From: a virus
IMG/VR virus record: IMGVR_UViG_3300009183_000229
Location: 1-32,795 of that record
DNA: 32,795 nucleotides
Reading direction: 5' to 3' (one strand)
The translations under genes and the position numbers were made by a program. Below, piece after piece: positions 7,313 to 16,901 of the stretch (positions are counted from its first letter, which is position 1; each line of letters starts with the position of its first letter). The notes under the pieces are model-generated. The model did no database searches and was not told the DNA's origin. It saw nothing but the letters and a program-made list of their open reading frames with translations.

Positions 7313-7653
7313 TATCGTGTAACTCCTTCTCTTACAAGAACCATACCTTCAATTACTCTATTTCTACCCAAATATTGATCAGAAGTTACAACATCGTAGA
7401 TATATCTACCAGGTTTTATATTTGCTGTTTGTTGTGCCGTCAATGTGATGATTATTCTACCATCTGATGCTGAAGCAGTATTTACAGTAAAATTTATAGC
7501 AGTAGAACTCCCAGACCATTTCCTCATCTGAGCAAATACTGAGTATCCTGTTAAATTAAATATGGAGTTAGTTTCAATTTCCTCTAAATTGAAAGTTTGT
7601 GAAAAATCACACCCAGCATTTATTACTAAATTGCTAACATATACAGCTGCCAT
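7312..7653 (-). CDS. Small virion structural protein, Ig-like fold predicted (113 aa)
   Basis: The protein begins MAAVYVSNLVINAGCDFSQT and ends in GMVLVREGVTR. It shows alternating hydrophobic strands (FNLTGYSVFAQMRKW, GRIIITLTAQQ, KPGRYIYDVV), a pattern known from small marine phage structural proteins and reminiscent of the N-terminal beta domain of phage baseplate-upper-protein families. No catalytic motif is visible. An exact TATAAATA late promoter box lies 23 bases before its ATG, making it the first gene of a coupled late group with the 116-aa protein, gp13 and gp14. The family assignment is from pattern memory; the exact role is unknown. Confidence 0.72.
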   Translation of the reverse strand: MAAVYVSNLVINAGCDFSQTFNLEEIETNSIFNLTGYSVFAQMRKWSGSSTAINFTVNTASASDGRIIITLTAQQTANIKPGRYIYDVVTSDQYLGRNRVIEGMVLVREGVTR

Positions 7654-7675
7654 TTATTTTTCTGGATCTACTTTT

Positions 7676-7861
7676 TTATTTATACCATAGTTTAGTGTCA
7701 AATTGTAGAAGTAATTCTTGTTGTGCCAAATTCAGTTTTACATAAGACTTTGCAATATTTTTCAAGTCATCAATGTGATTACATTGATCAATTTCTCTTG
7801 ATATTTTTTCGTATTCGAAAAGTTTTGTAACAGAATTCAATTCAATTTCAGATGGGTTCAT
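7676..7861 (-). CDS. Small conserved phage protein (61 aa)
   Basis: The ATG at 7861 gives MNPSEIELNSVTKLFEYEKI; a TTG nine bases upstream is a less likely start. The sequence is helical throughout and acidic near the start, with FEYEKISREIDQC and YVKLNLAQQELLLQF. It resembles small helical proteins in cyanophage structural regions, but no function is known to me. The start lies within the 3' end of the 68-aa gene (14-base overlap), so translation is probably coupled. Its 3' end overlaps the TATAAATA box for the next gene. Confidence 0.65.
   Translation of the reverse strand: MNPSEIELNSVTKLFEYEKISREIDQCNHIDDLKNIAKSYVKLNLAQQELLLQFDTKLWYK
7677..7684 (-). promoter_or_regulatory. T4-type late promoter box (TATAAATA)
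   Basis: The minus strand has an exact TATAAATA followed by an A-rich leader, 23 bases before the ATG of the 113-aa structural gene. It overlaps the final codons of the 61-aa gene. Match and spacing are those of T4-type late promoters. Confidence 0.6.
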
Positions 7862-8054
7862 TTTTTTCAAGTAATTGTTTTAGTAAAAATTTTATCTCAC
7901 TTATTTCACTTTTTATACCATCAATTTCTCTTTTTTGAGAATCTTTTACATTTAGTGAACTAACATATGTATTATATGCCATAGTATCACAATTAACTAT
8001 GGCACCAGTTTCTTCATCTCTATACAAATTTGTATATCCTTCAACTCGTATCAT
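7848..8054 (-). CDS. Small conserved phage protein with C-terminal coiled coil (68 aa)
   Basis: The protein starts MIRVEGYTNLYRDEETGAIVN and continues with NTYVSSLNVKD. The C-terminal third (KREIDGIKSEISEIKFLLKQ) has heptad-like spacing of hydrophobic residues and is probably a coiled coil. Proteins with the VEG-NLYRDE-TGAIVN pattern are common in T4-like cyanophages, near the neck genes. The ATG overlaps the stop of the 2,418-aa gene by four bases (ATGA), a strong coupling signal. Function is not known; an assembly helper or minor virion component would fit the place and size. Confidence 0.72.
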   Translation of the reverse strand: MIRVEGYTNLYRDEETGAIVNCDTMAYNTYVSSLNVKDSQKREIDGIKSEISEIKFLLKQLLEKNEPI

Positions 8055-11000
8055 CTTACTGCAATTGTTCTAAGTTGTTTGACTATTGGAGCATATGCTT
8101 GATTAGTTCCAGACATTACAATTTTGATTGTATATCCTGTAAATAAATCAAGATTATCTGCAGTAAATTGATACTCCAAGAATTGATTGTTTAAACTTGG
8201 ACTTACAAATACATCAGGTCTTCCACTATTTTTGGATTTATCTAAAATAGAATATCCTTCATTGGTGGTATATTTTAGATTATCATAACCAGGGAATAAC
8301 TCAAATGCTTGAGGAATTTCGCTAGAGTCTGCTCTGATTAAACTATATAGAACTCTAAAATCTGATGATTCATGACGATAAGCAGATAAAATAACTTTTA
8401 AAGAAGATGCTGCCTGTGTCAATCTGACTGTATTTGAAACATAAACTGCAGAATGTGGATCATATACTATAGAATTAACTCTTCCGTCAGATGCATAATC
8501 TGAAATTGGTGTATTCAATCTATTGCTATAAAACTCAGTCTTATTGTTATCACAATAAATTATTGGAGATAAATTCTTATCGCTGGTATTTAAAACTATT
8601 CCTGTAGTAAATGATTTATTTCTTGCCAAATTGTCCAAATAGGTGATCTCATTTATATTTGAGCATACCAATCTTGTAGTAGTTAATTTGTTAATTTTAT
8701 TCAATTGTATTGGTTCAAATTTATTATCCAAGAATGAAGTTTCATTTCCAGAAATACTAGTACCAGTTACAGATCTAATAGATGCAGTAACAGAAGTTGA
8801 AGAACTTGGAGTTATAACATCATAGTGTGGAACTATAGCATCATATTGTATATTTTCCGTTCCCATAACTTTGGATCCACCCAAAGTTTGTGTATTTGTA
8901 AATGATAATTGTGGAGCACCTGTTAAAGAATTATCTAAAGATCTATTCGTTCCTTTTGCAGATGTTCTATCGATTTCGACATAATATCCATCCAATTCAA
9001 TACCAATATCACTAATATCATGAGTTGTATTAATTCTTCTGAGAGAAACTCCATTCAATTCATATTTGTATACTAAAGTATTAGTATTGGATTTATGTTC
9101 TAAAATAGTAGTAAAATCTATTCCTCTACCTAGTGTATTCAATACACCAGTACCAACAGTTTGATAACTAATAATTTCATTTTCAATTTTTACATATCCA
9201 GGATTATTCGGTCCTACTGGCATACCTTCAAATGTTACAAAATTTGAAGTATCTCCAATACTAATACTATTAACTTCAGAATTTGATAATGTTGAGGTGA
9301 GTACTGCTGGAGCAATATTGGATTGAGCGTCACTTAAAATTAATTTATTTGTCTTTGCATACATTCCATGATCAAAATGATCAACCCATATAAAGTTTCC
9401 AGAATTTTGATCAGTTGGAATCGATTTACTTGTAATAACTGTTGCTCCAAGACTAACAATTGCTCCTGAATTGTTGTAGTAACTTAACCCAGCACCTACA
9501 GTAAAATCTTCTGCCTGAACTCCTCCAAGATATAAAGTATCAATACTTCCATTTACAGCAATACTAATCCTCGCACCGTTTCCAGTATTTCCTGCAGTTG
9601 ACGTTACAATACCGACTACATCTCCATTAGCATATCCATTACCCGGAGATACTATAATTGGAGTCCCACTAATTACTCCAGAAGATGCCGTGATATTCAA
9701 TATCAAACCAGATCCATTTCCAGTTATTGGGAATGTTTCTACATTGGAATCAGAAACATAATTTTTTCCACCCGTAGTAAGACCAACAGACGATACTGAA
9801 CCTCCCGTCCCAACAATATATCCATACCTGATTTTGGTTGCACTTTCGGTTATTTTTCTTCCAGTTGTTAAAATACCAATTACTGAAGAACTGCTTGTAG
9901 TAGTAATTCCAATTTTTGCAGTTTTACCTAATGTTGTTAATGGATTTTCAATTAAATTTTTAACATACTTATTACTCTTATCTAATGTTGGATTGTAGAA
10001 GAATGCTGTACCAGTATTTGCTGTAAATTGTGCCTTATAAAGTTTAAACTTGAGATCTTGATACTGATTTGCTGTCCATATAGATCCATTTTGGGATTTA
10101 AATAGACTTCCCATAGAAAATTGTGTAGTGTATCTAACACTTTCAGCATTTGGTAATGAAATAGTATTTACAGTCTTTTCACCCATTACTGCAGTCCATA
10201 ATTCGTATTTGTCACTTGATTCTGAAACAATAACGATTGCATATTCTCTACCAGGATTCAAGAATATTGGATAATCAAATACCACATTAGTCGCAGTTTC
10301 TGCATTATCTGAGATATTTACTTGGTCTGGTCTTAATGTTACTGGACTTCCAATAATAGTTCTCGTTGGAGTTCCCAGTTCGACCGTTCTTATTTCAATT
10401 TTTACGGGACAATTACCAGTATCCTTTTTAGCAAAGAATAAGTCAACAGCGGTTAAAAATGCACCATTCACATCATCATTTGTATTAATTGGGTTTGGTG
10501 CCTCTACATTTCCACCAACAACAAATGTTTGCGCTAAAGGATCATAATATCTTGCAATGGTTTCGGTATTTCTACTTACCTGCGTTATTAATGTATTTGT
10601 TGTAGTTTTAGTTGTTGTAACTATATTTTCAAATTCTTCAACTATACCTTCAGAAACATATGTAGATTCTGCGGAAGAAATATCACTACTTCCAGGAAGA
10701 GATGATGCATTAGTTGAACTTGATGTTAGTTTAAAAGTTTTCTTTCCAAGATGAATGCTGACTGTTGGTGCAGGATTTGTATTTGGATCTCTAATAAAAA
10801 ATGATCCAATTAAATCACCATAATTATCGGATATTAATCTAAGGTCTTTTACATATGCAACTGCACCACTATCTTGACCAACTAATTGCATACCTTTGAT
10901 TAGATATCCAGAATATTTTCCTTGAGATCCTTGTGATAGTGAATGTGTATCAACGTTCAAAATTTTTGAAGATGAACTATATGATGAAGGTAATACTTCA

Positions 11001-14000
11001 TTTGGTAAATATGGATTTATTTGATATGTTGTAGATGGAGAACTATATGATCCGTACTTATGATTTCCAGATGCAACTCTAAATTCAATTAAGTTGTTAC
11101 CATTGTAACTACCTACAACGGTTTCTCCAACTTTAAATGATCCAGATGCTCCATAGTTCTGTAAAGATTCATCATTTGCAATCTCCACCAATTTTGGAAT
11201 AAAATCTACGGAACTATTTCCATCAAAGAATTGATAATATTGTGTTTTTGGTGCAAGATTTGATACCAAAAATTCAGTATTTCTAGATCTCATAAAAGAT
11301 TCTTCATAAGATCCAACAAAGGTTCTTTCGCTAGTTACATCAGTGTTTGTAGTTGAACTTCTTATTTCCTTTTTATTTTCGGTTATCACGTATTCATTCG
11401 ATACCAGTGCTCCCGAACCAGTGCTTGAATTTGAAGTTGTATCTTGCCCCCTAATTGATCCAAGATCAAGATTTATATTTTTAGTAATTGAAACTTGTCT
11501 ATTTGGAAGTTGAACAGTTCTAACCCAGCGATCTTCTTCTGGTGTTAATTTTACATCTCCACGATATACAATGATATTAAATGGATTTACATTTTCAACT
11601 GTAGTTGCAAAAGGTTGCTCTATCCATCCAATAGAATCATATTTTAAAGTTACTGCCTTTCCTGTTTTTTGAACATTTGGATCCAACAATTCAAAATTTA
11701 TATTTAGATCTAATTTTTCATCACTTATATATTTTGCTGGTGCAAGTTGAGGTGCTAAAGAATTTCTACTGATGATTGGTCTCAATTCTTTAGCATCATT
11801 ATTCACTTGTATTTTGGAAATATCTAAATTGATTAAATCGTAGTTTTTAAAATCATCTACAAAGAATCCTGATTTAAATCTATCTTTTCCATCAGCATCT
11901 TGAATTTGTAGTGTTTGCGTATTTACTTCGAGTAATGAAAGTGAAGTTACTCTTTCTAAATTTTCAACTCTATCTTCAATTTTTCCAATATCTCTCATAG
12001 TATATCTTCTGTTGTCAACAAGAGTTATTTTTGCATCTTGTTGTCTATAGAGATATGGTGGCAAAGTAATAGTGGCAAGTTCCATTACCTCATTATTTTT
12101 TGCGGGAGATTTTGGATTAATATCGGATACTCCTTTATTAATGAATATTTTTCCAAATTTATCCACATATAGTTTATCAATTCTTCCCAAATAATAACTA
12201 TATCCTATAAGAGAACTTTCATTTGGTGATAAAATAAGTTTTGGAGAGGATGTAAAATCTCTTTGAGAAAAATCAAACGGTGAAGCACTTGTACTTGTAA
12301 ATACAGGAACTCTTGGTCTAAAATCAAGAGTATCCGAAGCCCTTATATTTTTTGGTCCAATACTTGGAATATCATTTGTAAATCTTGATTTATCATAACT
12401 TAATATAGTAAATACATCACCAGTATCATTAGTTGGTACAGTATAATGATCAAATACAACTAATAAGTTTTTAGCAGGTACGGTAGTATTTTGATTTCTA
12501 ACAATTCTAGAATAATCATAATATTGGTCTTTTTGACCACCATCCAATCTATATGAATTTGTAATATTTTTATATTTTCCTAATGTTATTGATATAATAT
12601 CTGTAGTAATATTGGATTCTTCAAATACTACATTTTCTCCAGCAGAAAACGTATTCTCATTCAAATATACAATTTCTAACGCATTTGGATTAGAAATTGA
12701 TTTTTTTACTACTCGTGCTATTGCTTTACTTGAATTTCCCAGTATGTTTTCACCAACTACTGCATTTGTCGATACATTAGTACTGGAACTAAATTCAATT
12801 TGATCTAATGTTGGACTATTGGTATCAAAAGATTCGTAAATTGCAATAATTTTAGATACATCAGGATAATTTAAGGAAATTTCTTCATCCTGTACTCTCA
12901 ATCCATAAAATCTATTATATGTCAATCCATCATTTAATGTTGTATTAATACCAACTCCAGATTGGGGATACTTTGATAATGATATATTAATTATTCTACT
13001 TCTACTATACTCCTTTATTTTACTTTGAACACCATTTTTAACTAAGGATGCATTAACAATAGTTCCAGTATCAGATGATTTGTTTAGATTGTATACTGTA
13101 ACATTATTTCCTGATAATAAAAATTTATCGGAAGTTAGTTTTTCAATTACACCATCTGAGTAATGAATTGAATATCTTTCTGCATCAAATGGTAACAGAT
13201 ATGAACTTGTAATTCCAGTAAAATCTGAAGTACTGAAAGTTAAAGTACTTGATACAACATTCGTTGTTATTTGTGCAGAAATAGAAAGATTTGAATCTGA
13301 TAGATCAACTGATGAAATGTTTTTATCTGGTAATTGTGCATATAGATATCCAGAATTTTCATTTCTTATAAATGGAGATCCAATTGAAATGTCATATTCT
13401 GCAGTTGAGGGTAATGTACCATCACATATTCCAGAAACAGATACACCGAGTGCTACAACGGTCATTGTTAAACCATCAGGAGAAACCCCAGTTACCCTGT
13501 TAAACTTTTCATCCGTTCCACTTGCTACTTGATACCTAATAATACTACCTACTCTTACTCCAGTAAAAACCTTAGATGGTGAAGTTATTGATCCACCAGA
13601 AGTAATTGTTGCTTTAGTTACTCCGTTCGGAAGAGCAAATTTTTCTAATTGTAGATCTGCGGTAAAGGTTGGAAATCCTGAAGTTGATTGATATACTGAT
13701 TTAATATCCTGAGTTGAATAAACTGTAATTTCTGTAATAGTTCTTGAAGAATCTAATCCATCAATAACAATTTGTTCTCCGACTGAAAATGACCCGGAAG
13801 TTTGCCTTAAACTGACAGATGTTCCACTACCATCAGAAACTGAATAACCACTTGCTCCACTACTTTTTCCTTTAACAAAAGATGTTGTCTTTAATTCTGA
13901 AGATGAAACCGCAGAATTTAATGTCAATACAGTATATGTTTGAATATCATAAAGATATAGATCCCAATTAGTTGTTGCATTAGAGTATGATGCATCGGTT

Positions 14001-15307
14001 ACATTAAATGCATATACCCTAGCACTACCAATTACGGATCCAGAATCACCCTTTCTTCTATTATATAATGAAATTGGATATCTTTCCTTTGGTGCTCCCG
14101 CTGCATTATTAACTCTTAAAATATTTCCCATTTCGAATGGAATATTCACCCTAGATACATTTTTAGTATCTCTTGGTTTTGCAACATCAAGAATGGTTGT
14201 TCCAATTTTAACAACATCATATCCCTTTACATACGATTTTCCGGGAGATACTTTTACGCACATCAAGTCATCTGATGGTGTATTAAGTTCTTCAGTTTTC
14301 TCATCACTAAAGAAAATTCCATTATTTCCTAATCTATCATTTAATGAATTATGAATAGATGGAATAAATGGTTCGATGGAATAATCACCAGATTCATCAT
14401 AAGTTCTTTGTGCAAGATAATCCTTTATAATATTATATTGAGTTTTAGTTTCAATCTTTTTAAGTTTACCATCTTGAACTCTCAATAATTCAACAAAATC
14501 TGTATCGTTTGTATCAGTTAAGAGTTTTTTGGTCAATACTAAGTTAATTTTAAATCTATCTGCACCTGGTGCGGCATAATTGGTAAAACCCTTTGCATTA
14601 TCATATAATGTTTTGTCATCTTTAGATGTGATAATTAACTCATCAATTTTTAAACCAATTCTATATGAGGGAGTATTTGTGTAAGAATCTAAAAGTATTG
14701 TTTGATCTGTTACATTAGCAAAATAACCTCTAATAAAGTAAACTCCATTTCTGATTGAAGCTGCAGAACCTATGGAAGTTGCATTTGTAGAGATTAGCGA
14801 AGCAAATGGTGTTCCCGCATTAATTGTAGTATTACCATAAGTTACATTCTCATTGGCAACTAATGATTCACCATCTTGGAATGGATTGAAAATAAAATTA
14901 TTATCAGCATCTAAGTATTTTACATATATTGTTAATTCTTCGATATTATTTCCATCAGGCAAAGCAATATATTGAATTACTGCTGTTGTTCCGGAAGATT
15001 GTCCTGTTATCTTTAAACCTTTAAAATAATTAATATATAATGAAATATCGACTCCAAAATTAGTTGAATTGAGTTTTGCTGAATAAAACTGTCCATCATA
15101 TCCAATATTGCCAGGAATCACCATAGATCCTTCTTTGAAGATATTACTTCCAAAGGTTTCTATTTGATTTTGTAAGATAGACTGTAGAGTTGTTAATTCC
15201 CTAGATTGTACCGGCCTTCCAGGATTGAACAGTACTTTATAAAAATTATCCTTAGGATCAAAGTCATCATAATATGGATTAATGTTTAAATTTGTTTTTT
15301 GTGCCAT
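8051..15307 (-). CDS. Giant DUF4815-type baseplate/tail structural protein (2,418 aa)
   Basis: The N-terminus, with NPYYDDFDPKDNFYKVLFNP, GRPVQSRELTTLQSILQNQI and FGSNIFKEGSMVIPG, is the signature I recall as DUF4815, found in phage tail proteins. Later parts include DNWEDxxWVRT-like text (EEDRWVRTVQLPNRQ), and about residue 1,589 onward DPLAQTFVVGG with a beta-rich domain typical of these proteins. About 1,832 to 1,925 holds GxGY beta-repeats, and about 2,040 to 2,075 a RG-x-H module (EIISYQ, LGRGID, LEHK). The C-terminus (LEYQFTADNL, FTGYTIKIVM) is a typical phage beta domain. It follows gp8 and occupies the T4 positions of genes 9 to 12 and wac, none of which is otherwise recognisable. A peripheral baseplate or fibre-attachment role is inferred. 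The ATG is five bases after the gp8 stop. Confidence 0.8.
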   Translation of the reverse strand: MAQKTNLNINPYYDDFDPKDNFYKVLFNPGRPVQSRELTTLQSILQNQIETFGSNIFKEGSMVIPGNIGYDGQFYSAKLNSTNFGVDISLYINYFKGLKITGQSSGTTAVIQYIALPDGNNIEELTIYVKYLDADNNFIFNPFQDGESLVANENVTYGNTTINAGTPFASLISTNATSIGSAASIRNGVYFIRGYFANVTDQTILLDSYTNTPSYRIGLKIDELIITSKDDKTLYDNAKGFTNYAAPGADRFKINLVLTKKLLTDTNDTDFVELLRVQDGKLKKIETKTQYNIIKDYLAQRTYDESGDYSIEPFIPSIHNSLNDRLGNNGIFFSDEKTEELNTPSDDLMCVKVSPGKSYVKGYDVVKIGTTILDVAKPRDTKNVSRVNIPFEMGNILRVNNAAGAPKERYPISLYNRRKGDSGSVIGSARVYAFNVTDASYSNATTNWDLYLYDIQTYTVLTLNSAVSSSELKTTSFVKGKSSGASGYSVSDGSGTSVSLRQTSGSFSVGEQIVIDGLDSSRTITEITVYSTQDIKSVYQSTSGFPTFTADLQLEKFALPNGVTKATITSGGSITSPSKVFTGVRVGSIIRYQVASGTDEKFNRVTGVSPDGLTMTVVALGVSVSGICDGTLPSTAEYDISIGSPFIRNENSGYLYAQLPDKNISSVDLSDSNLSISAQITTNVVSSTLTFSTSDFTGITSSYLLPFDAERYSIHYSDGVIEKLTSDKFLLSGNNVTVYNLNKSSDTGTIVNASLVKNGVQSKIKEYSRSRIINISLSKYPQSGVGINTTLNDGLTYNRFYGLRVQDEEISLNYPDVSKIIAIYESFDTNSPTLDQIEFSSSTNVSTNAVVGENILGNSSKAIARVVKKSISNPNALEIVYLNENTFSAGENVVFEESNITTDIISITLGKYKNITNSYRLDGGQKDQYYDYSRIVRNQNTTVPAKNLLVVFDHYTVPTNDTGDVFTILSYDKSRFTNDIPSIGPKNIRASDTLDFRPRVPVFTSTSASPFDFSQRDFTSSPKLILSPNESSLIGYSYYLGRIDKLYVDKFGKIFINKGVSDINPKSPAKNNEVMELATITLPPYLYRQQDAKITLVDNRRYTMRDIGKIEDRVENLERVTSLSLLEVNTQTLQIQDADGKDRFKSGFFVDDFKNYDLINLDISKIQVNNDAKELRPIISRNSLAPQLAPAKYISDEKLDLNINFELLDPNVQKTGKAVTLKYDSIGWIEQPFATTVENVNPFNIIVYRGDVKLTPEEDRWVRTVQLPNRQVSITKNINLDLGSIRGQDTTSNSSTGSGALVSNEYVITENKKEIRSSTTNTDVTSERTFVGSYEESFMRSRNTEFLVSNLAPKTQYYQFFDGNSSVDFIPKLVEIANDESLQNYGASGSFKVGETVVGSYNGNNLIEFRVASGNHKYGSYSSPSTTYQINPYLPNEVLPSSYSSSSKILNVDTHSLSQGSQGKYSGYLIKGMQLVGQDSGAVAYVKDLRLISDNYGDLIGSFFIRDPNTNPAPTVSIHLGKKTFKLTSSSTNASSLPGSSDISSAESTYVSEGIVEEFENIVTTTKTTTNTLITQVSRNTETIARYYDPLAQTFVVGGNVEAPNPINTNDDVNGAFLTAVDLFFAKKDTGNCPVKIEIRTVELGTPTRTIIGSPVTLRPDQVNISDNAETATNVVFDYPIFLNPGREYAIVIVSESSDKYELWTAVMGEKTVNTISLPNAESVRYTTQFSMGSLFKSQNGSIWTANQYQDLKFKLYKAQFTANTGTAFFYNPTLDKSNKYVKNLIENPLTTLGKTAKIGITTTSSSSVIGILTTGRKITESATKIRYGYIVGTGGSVSSVGLTTGGKNYVSDSNVETFPITGNGSGLILNITASSGVISGTPIIVSPGNGYANGDVVGIVTSTAGNTGNGARISIAVNGSIDTLYLGGVQAEDFTVGAGLSYYNNSGAIVSLGATVITSKSIPTDQNSGNFIWVDHFDHGMYAKTNKLILSDAQSNIAPAVLTSTLSNSEVNSISIGDTSNFVTFEGMPVGPNNPGYVKIENEIISYQTVGTGVLNTLGRGIDFTTILEHKSNTNTLVYKYELNGVSLRRINTTHDISDIGIELDGYYVEIDRTSAKGTNRSLDNSLTGAPQLSFTNTQTLGGSKVMGTENIQYDAIVPHYDVITPSSSTSVTASIRSVTGTSISGNETSFLDNKFEPIQLNKINKLTTTRLVCSNINEITYLDNLARNKSFTTGIVLNTSDKNLSPIIYCDNNKTEFYSNRLNTPISDYASDGRVNSIVYDPHSAVYVSNTVRLTQAASSLKVILSAYRHESSDFRVLYSLIRADSSEIPQAFELFPGYDNLKYTTNEGYSILDKSKNSGRPDVFVSPSLNNQFLEYQFTADNLDLFTGYTIKIVMSGTNQAYAPIVKQLRTIAVR
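9530..9815 (-). repeat. GxGY beta-repeats in the DUF4815 protein
   Basis: Two to three copies of the module are visible: SSVGLTTGGKNYVSDSN, TPIIVSPGNGYANGDVV and the Gly/Asn-rich strand between them. They share the turn and strand pattern found in gp7, gp8 and gp14. Confidence 0.65.
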
Positions 15308-15312
15308 TTTCT

Positions 15313-16872
15313 TTAAAATTCTAAGATAATTTTAATGTCTTCTTTTTGCCTGGAACTTCTAGAAACTAGAGATCTATTATCAATGTAAATAATATCTCCT
15401 GATGCTTTATTTATCTCTGGATTCGCCAATCCTTTTGTGAAAGTAACTCCCAAATCTATAACTTTATTTCCCACAGTAACTTTATTTGTTGGAGTAGGAT
15501 CGCCAAAAGATACATCAATAGATGCTGAATATGGTTGAATCTGATTTGATGAAGATTCAAAATTTAAAACTTGAGAGTTTAAAGAAACTGCGTTATAATC
15601 TGTTTGATCAATATAACCATTGGTAGGATTATAGTATAATGACCTATCTCCAAAATATTTCATTACCTTAGTTTCGCTATCATATGAAGCCACATAACCT
15701 TTTGCAATTTTGCCACTTGCTAAAGTTTGTGTTATTTTTTCCCCAACAATTGGAGTGCCAGAAGTAAGTTTTATTGCATATAGGGATGAAAATTGATTTT
15801 CGTCAAATATTACATCAGAATCAAAATATGTTGGATTTTTAACAATTCCAATTTGAGAAAATTTTGTATCTACTGGAAAATCTTTTGTCGAATCATCAAA
15901 ACGAGCATATATTAATACTTTATCAGTACCCAATTCAGTGTATAAGTCATATCCATGCCCCTTAGATGGTGGGATAATTGGAATTAATTTTGCATAATTA
16001 CTCAAACTAGTTTTTTGAAGGGGACCTAGATCAACTATTCCATAACTATATCCACTACCACCAGATGTCACAGTAGCAGAAGTTATAACGCCATTTAAGA
16101 CTTGAATAGAAACTTCTCCTCCACTACCATCACCAAGAATTTTGGCAGTTCCTGCATTATATCCAGATCCACCGTTTTCAATATATATTTTTTTAATTTG
16201 ATTTTGATTTAATGTAGAGTTCCCATTTTCTCTTACTGAAACAACTTGAGAATCGGTTGATGTTTGCCAATTATTTGGAACAACAATATACTCAGTAGAA
16301 TCAAATTTGATAATATCACTAGGAGAAACTGTAAATAAATATTTCCAAACGTATCCGTCACCACTTGTACCAGCTGCAGATGGTTCCAAATCTGTAAATT
16401 TTGGTTCATCTTTAGATCTTTGGACAGTTGGATTAATTCCTGAGGATCCATTGTCTATGCATATGTAAACTCTATAATCAGAATTTATTACATAAAAATT
16501 CGAATCATAAAGTCGTGGAGATTTTGATAATGGTGTCACATTTGAAACACTATAATCATGTCTATACATTTCATATTGTGTATTTACTGTCCAATCAACT
16601 TTTCTTATAATTCTTCGAATATTTGAATCCGTTATTTTTTTACCAAAAATTGAAGTATCTTTATAATGACTTTGATATGAAATATTATCAGTAGGAACTA
16701 ATGGATCCAAATTCCAAGTAACACTTCTACCAAATCCTACAGATCCTAAAGATGTACCAGTGGGATTTGGTAATCCAAGAAAAACATAATATGAATTTGT
16801 AGAATTCGTTACGGATTCTACAAAATTATTAGCGTTTAAAATTCTAAATTGATCTGTTACAAATGCTGACAT
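15313..16872 (-). CDS. 8: Baseplate wedge protein gp8, with repeat insert
   Basis: This 519-aa protein is recognisable as gp8, a baseplate wedge subunit that binds gp7 and gp10 in T4. Shared marks are an early FGRS followed by a W and a PTD segment (VTWNLDPLVPTDN), IRRIIRKVDW, the core GDGYVWKYLFTVSPSD and EYIVVPNNW, and the C-terminal GDIIYIDNR and EDIKIILEF. T4 gp8 is about 334 aa. Much of the excess is at residues about 227 to 285, where GGSGY repeats interrupt the family sequence (IYIENGGSGYNAGT, ATVTSGGSGYSYG). A CATAAATA late promoter-like box lies 17 bases before the ATG, in the gap after gp7. Confidence 0.88.
   Translation of the reverse strand: MSAFVTDQFRILNANNFVESVTNSTNSYYVFLGLPNPTGTSLGSVGFGRSVTWNLDPLVPTDNISYQSHYKDTSIFGKKITDSNIRRIIRKVDWTVNTQYEMYRHDYSVSNVTPLSKSPRLYDSNFYVINSDYRVYICIDNGSSGINPTVQRSKDEPKFTDLEPSAAGTSGDGYVWKYLFTVSPSDIIKFDSTEYIVVPNNWQTSTDSQVVSVRENGNSTLNQNQIKKIYIENGGSGYNAGTAKILGDGSGGEVSIQVLNGVITSATVTSGGSGYSYGIVDLGPLQKTSLSNYAKLIPIIPPSKGHGYDLYTELGTDKVLIYARFDDSTKDFPVDTKFSQIGIVKNPTYFDSDVIFDENQFSSLYAIKLTSGTPIVGEKITQTLASGKIAKGYVASYDSETKVMKYFGDRSLYYNPTNGYIDQTDYNAVSLNSQVLNFESSSNQIQPYSASIDVSFGDPTPTNKVTVGNKVIDLGVTFTKGLANPEINKASGDIIYIDNRSLVSRSSRQKEDIKIILEF
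16020..16200 (-). repeat. GGSGY beta-repeats in gp8
   Basis: Two copies of a strand-turn-strand unit ending in GGSGY are visible, separated by about 45 codons, with the Gly-rich segment GDGSGGEVSIQV between them. They lie between conserved gp8 segments and look like an insertion relative to T4 gp8. Confidence 0.65.
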
Positions 16873-16889
16873 ATTAATAGTTTTTTCTA

Positions 16890-16897
16890 TATTTATG
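16890..16897 (-). promoter_or_regulatory. T4-type late promoter-like box (CATAAATA)
   Basis: The minus strand reads CATAAATATAG in the 29-base gap between the gp7 stop and the gp8 ATG, 17 bases before the ATG. It fits the NATAAATA form of the cyanophage late promoter. Confidence 0.5.
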
Positions 16898-16901
16898 TAG
16901 T

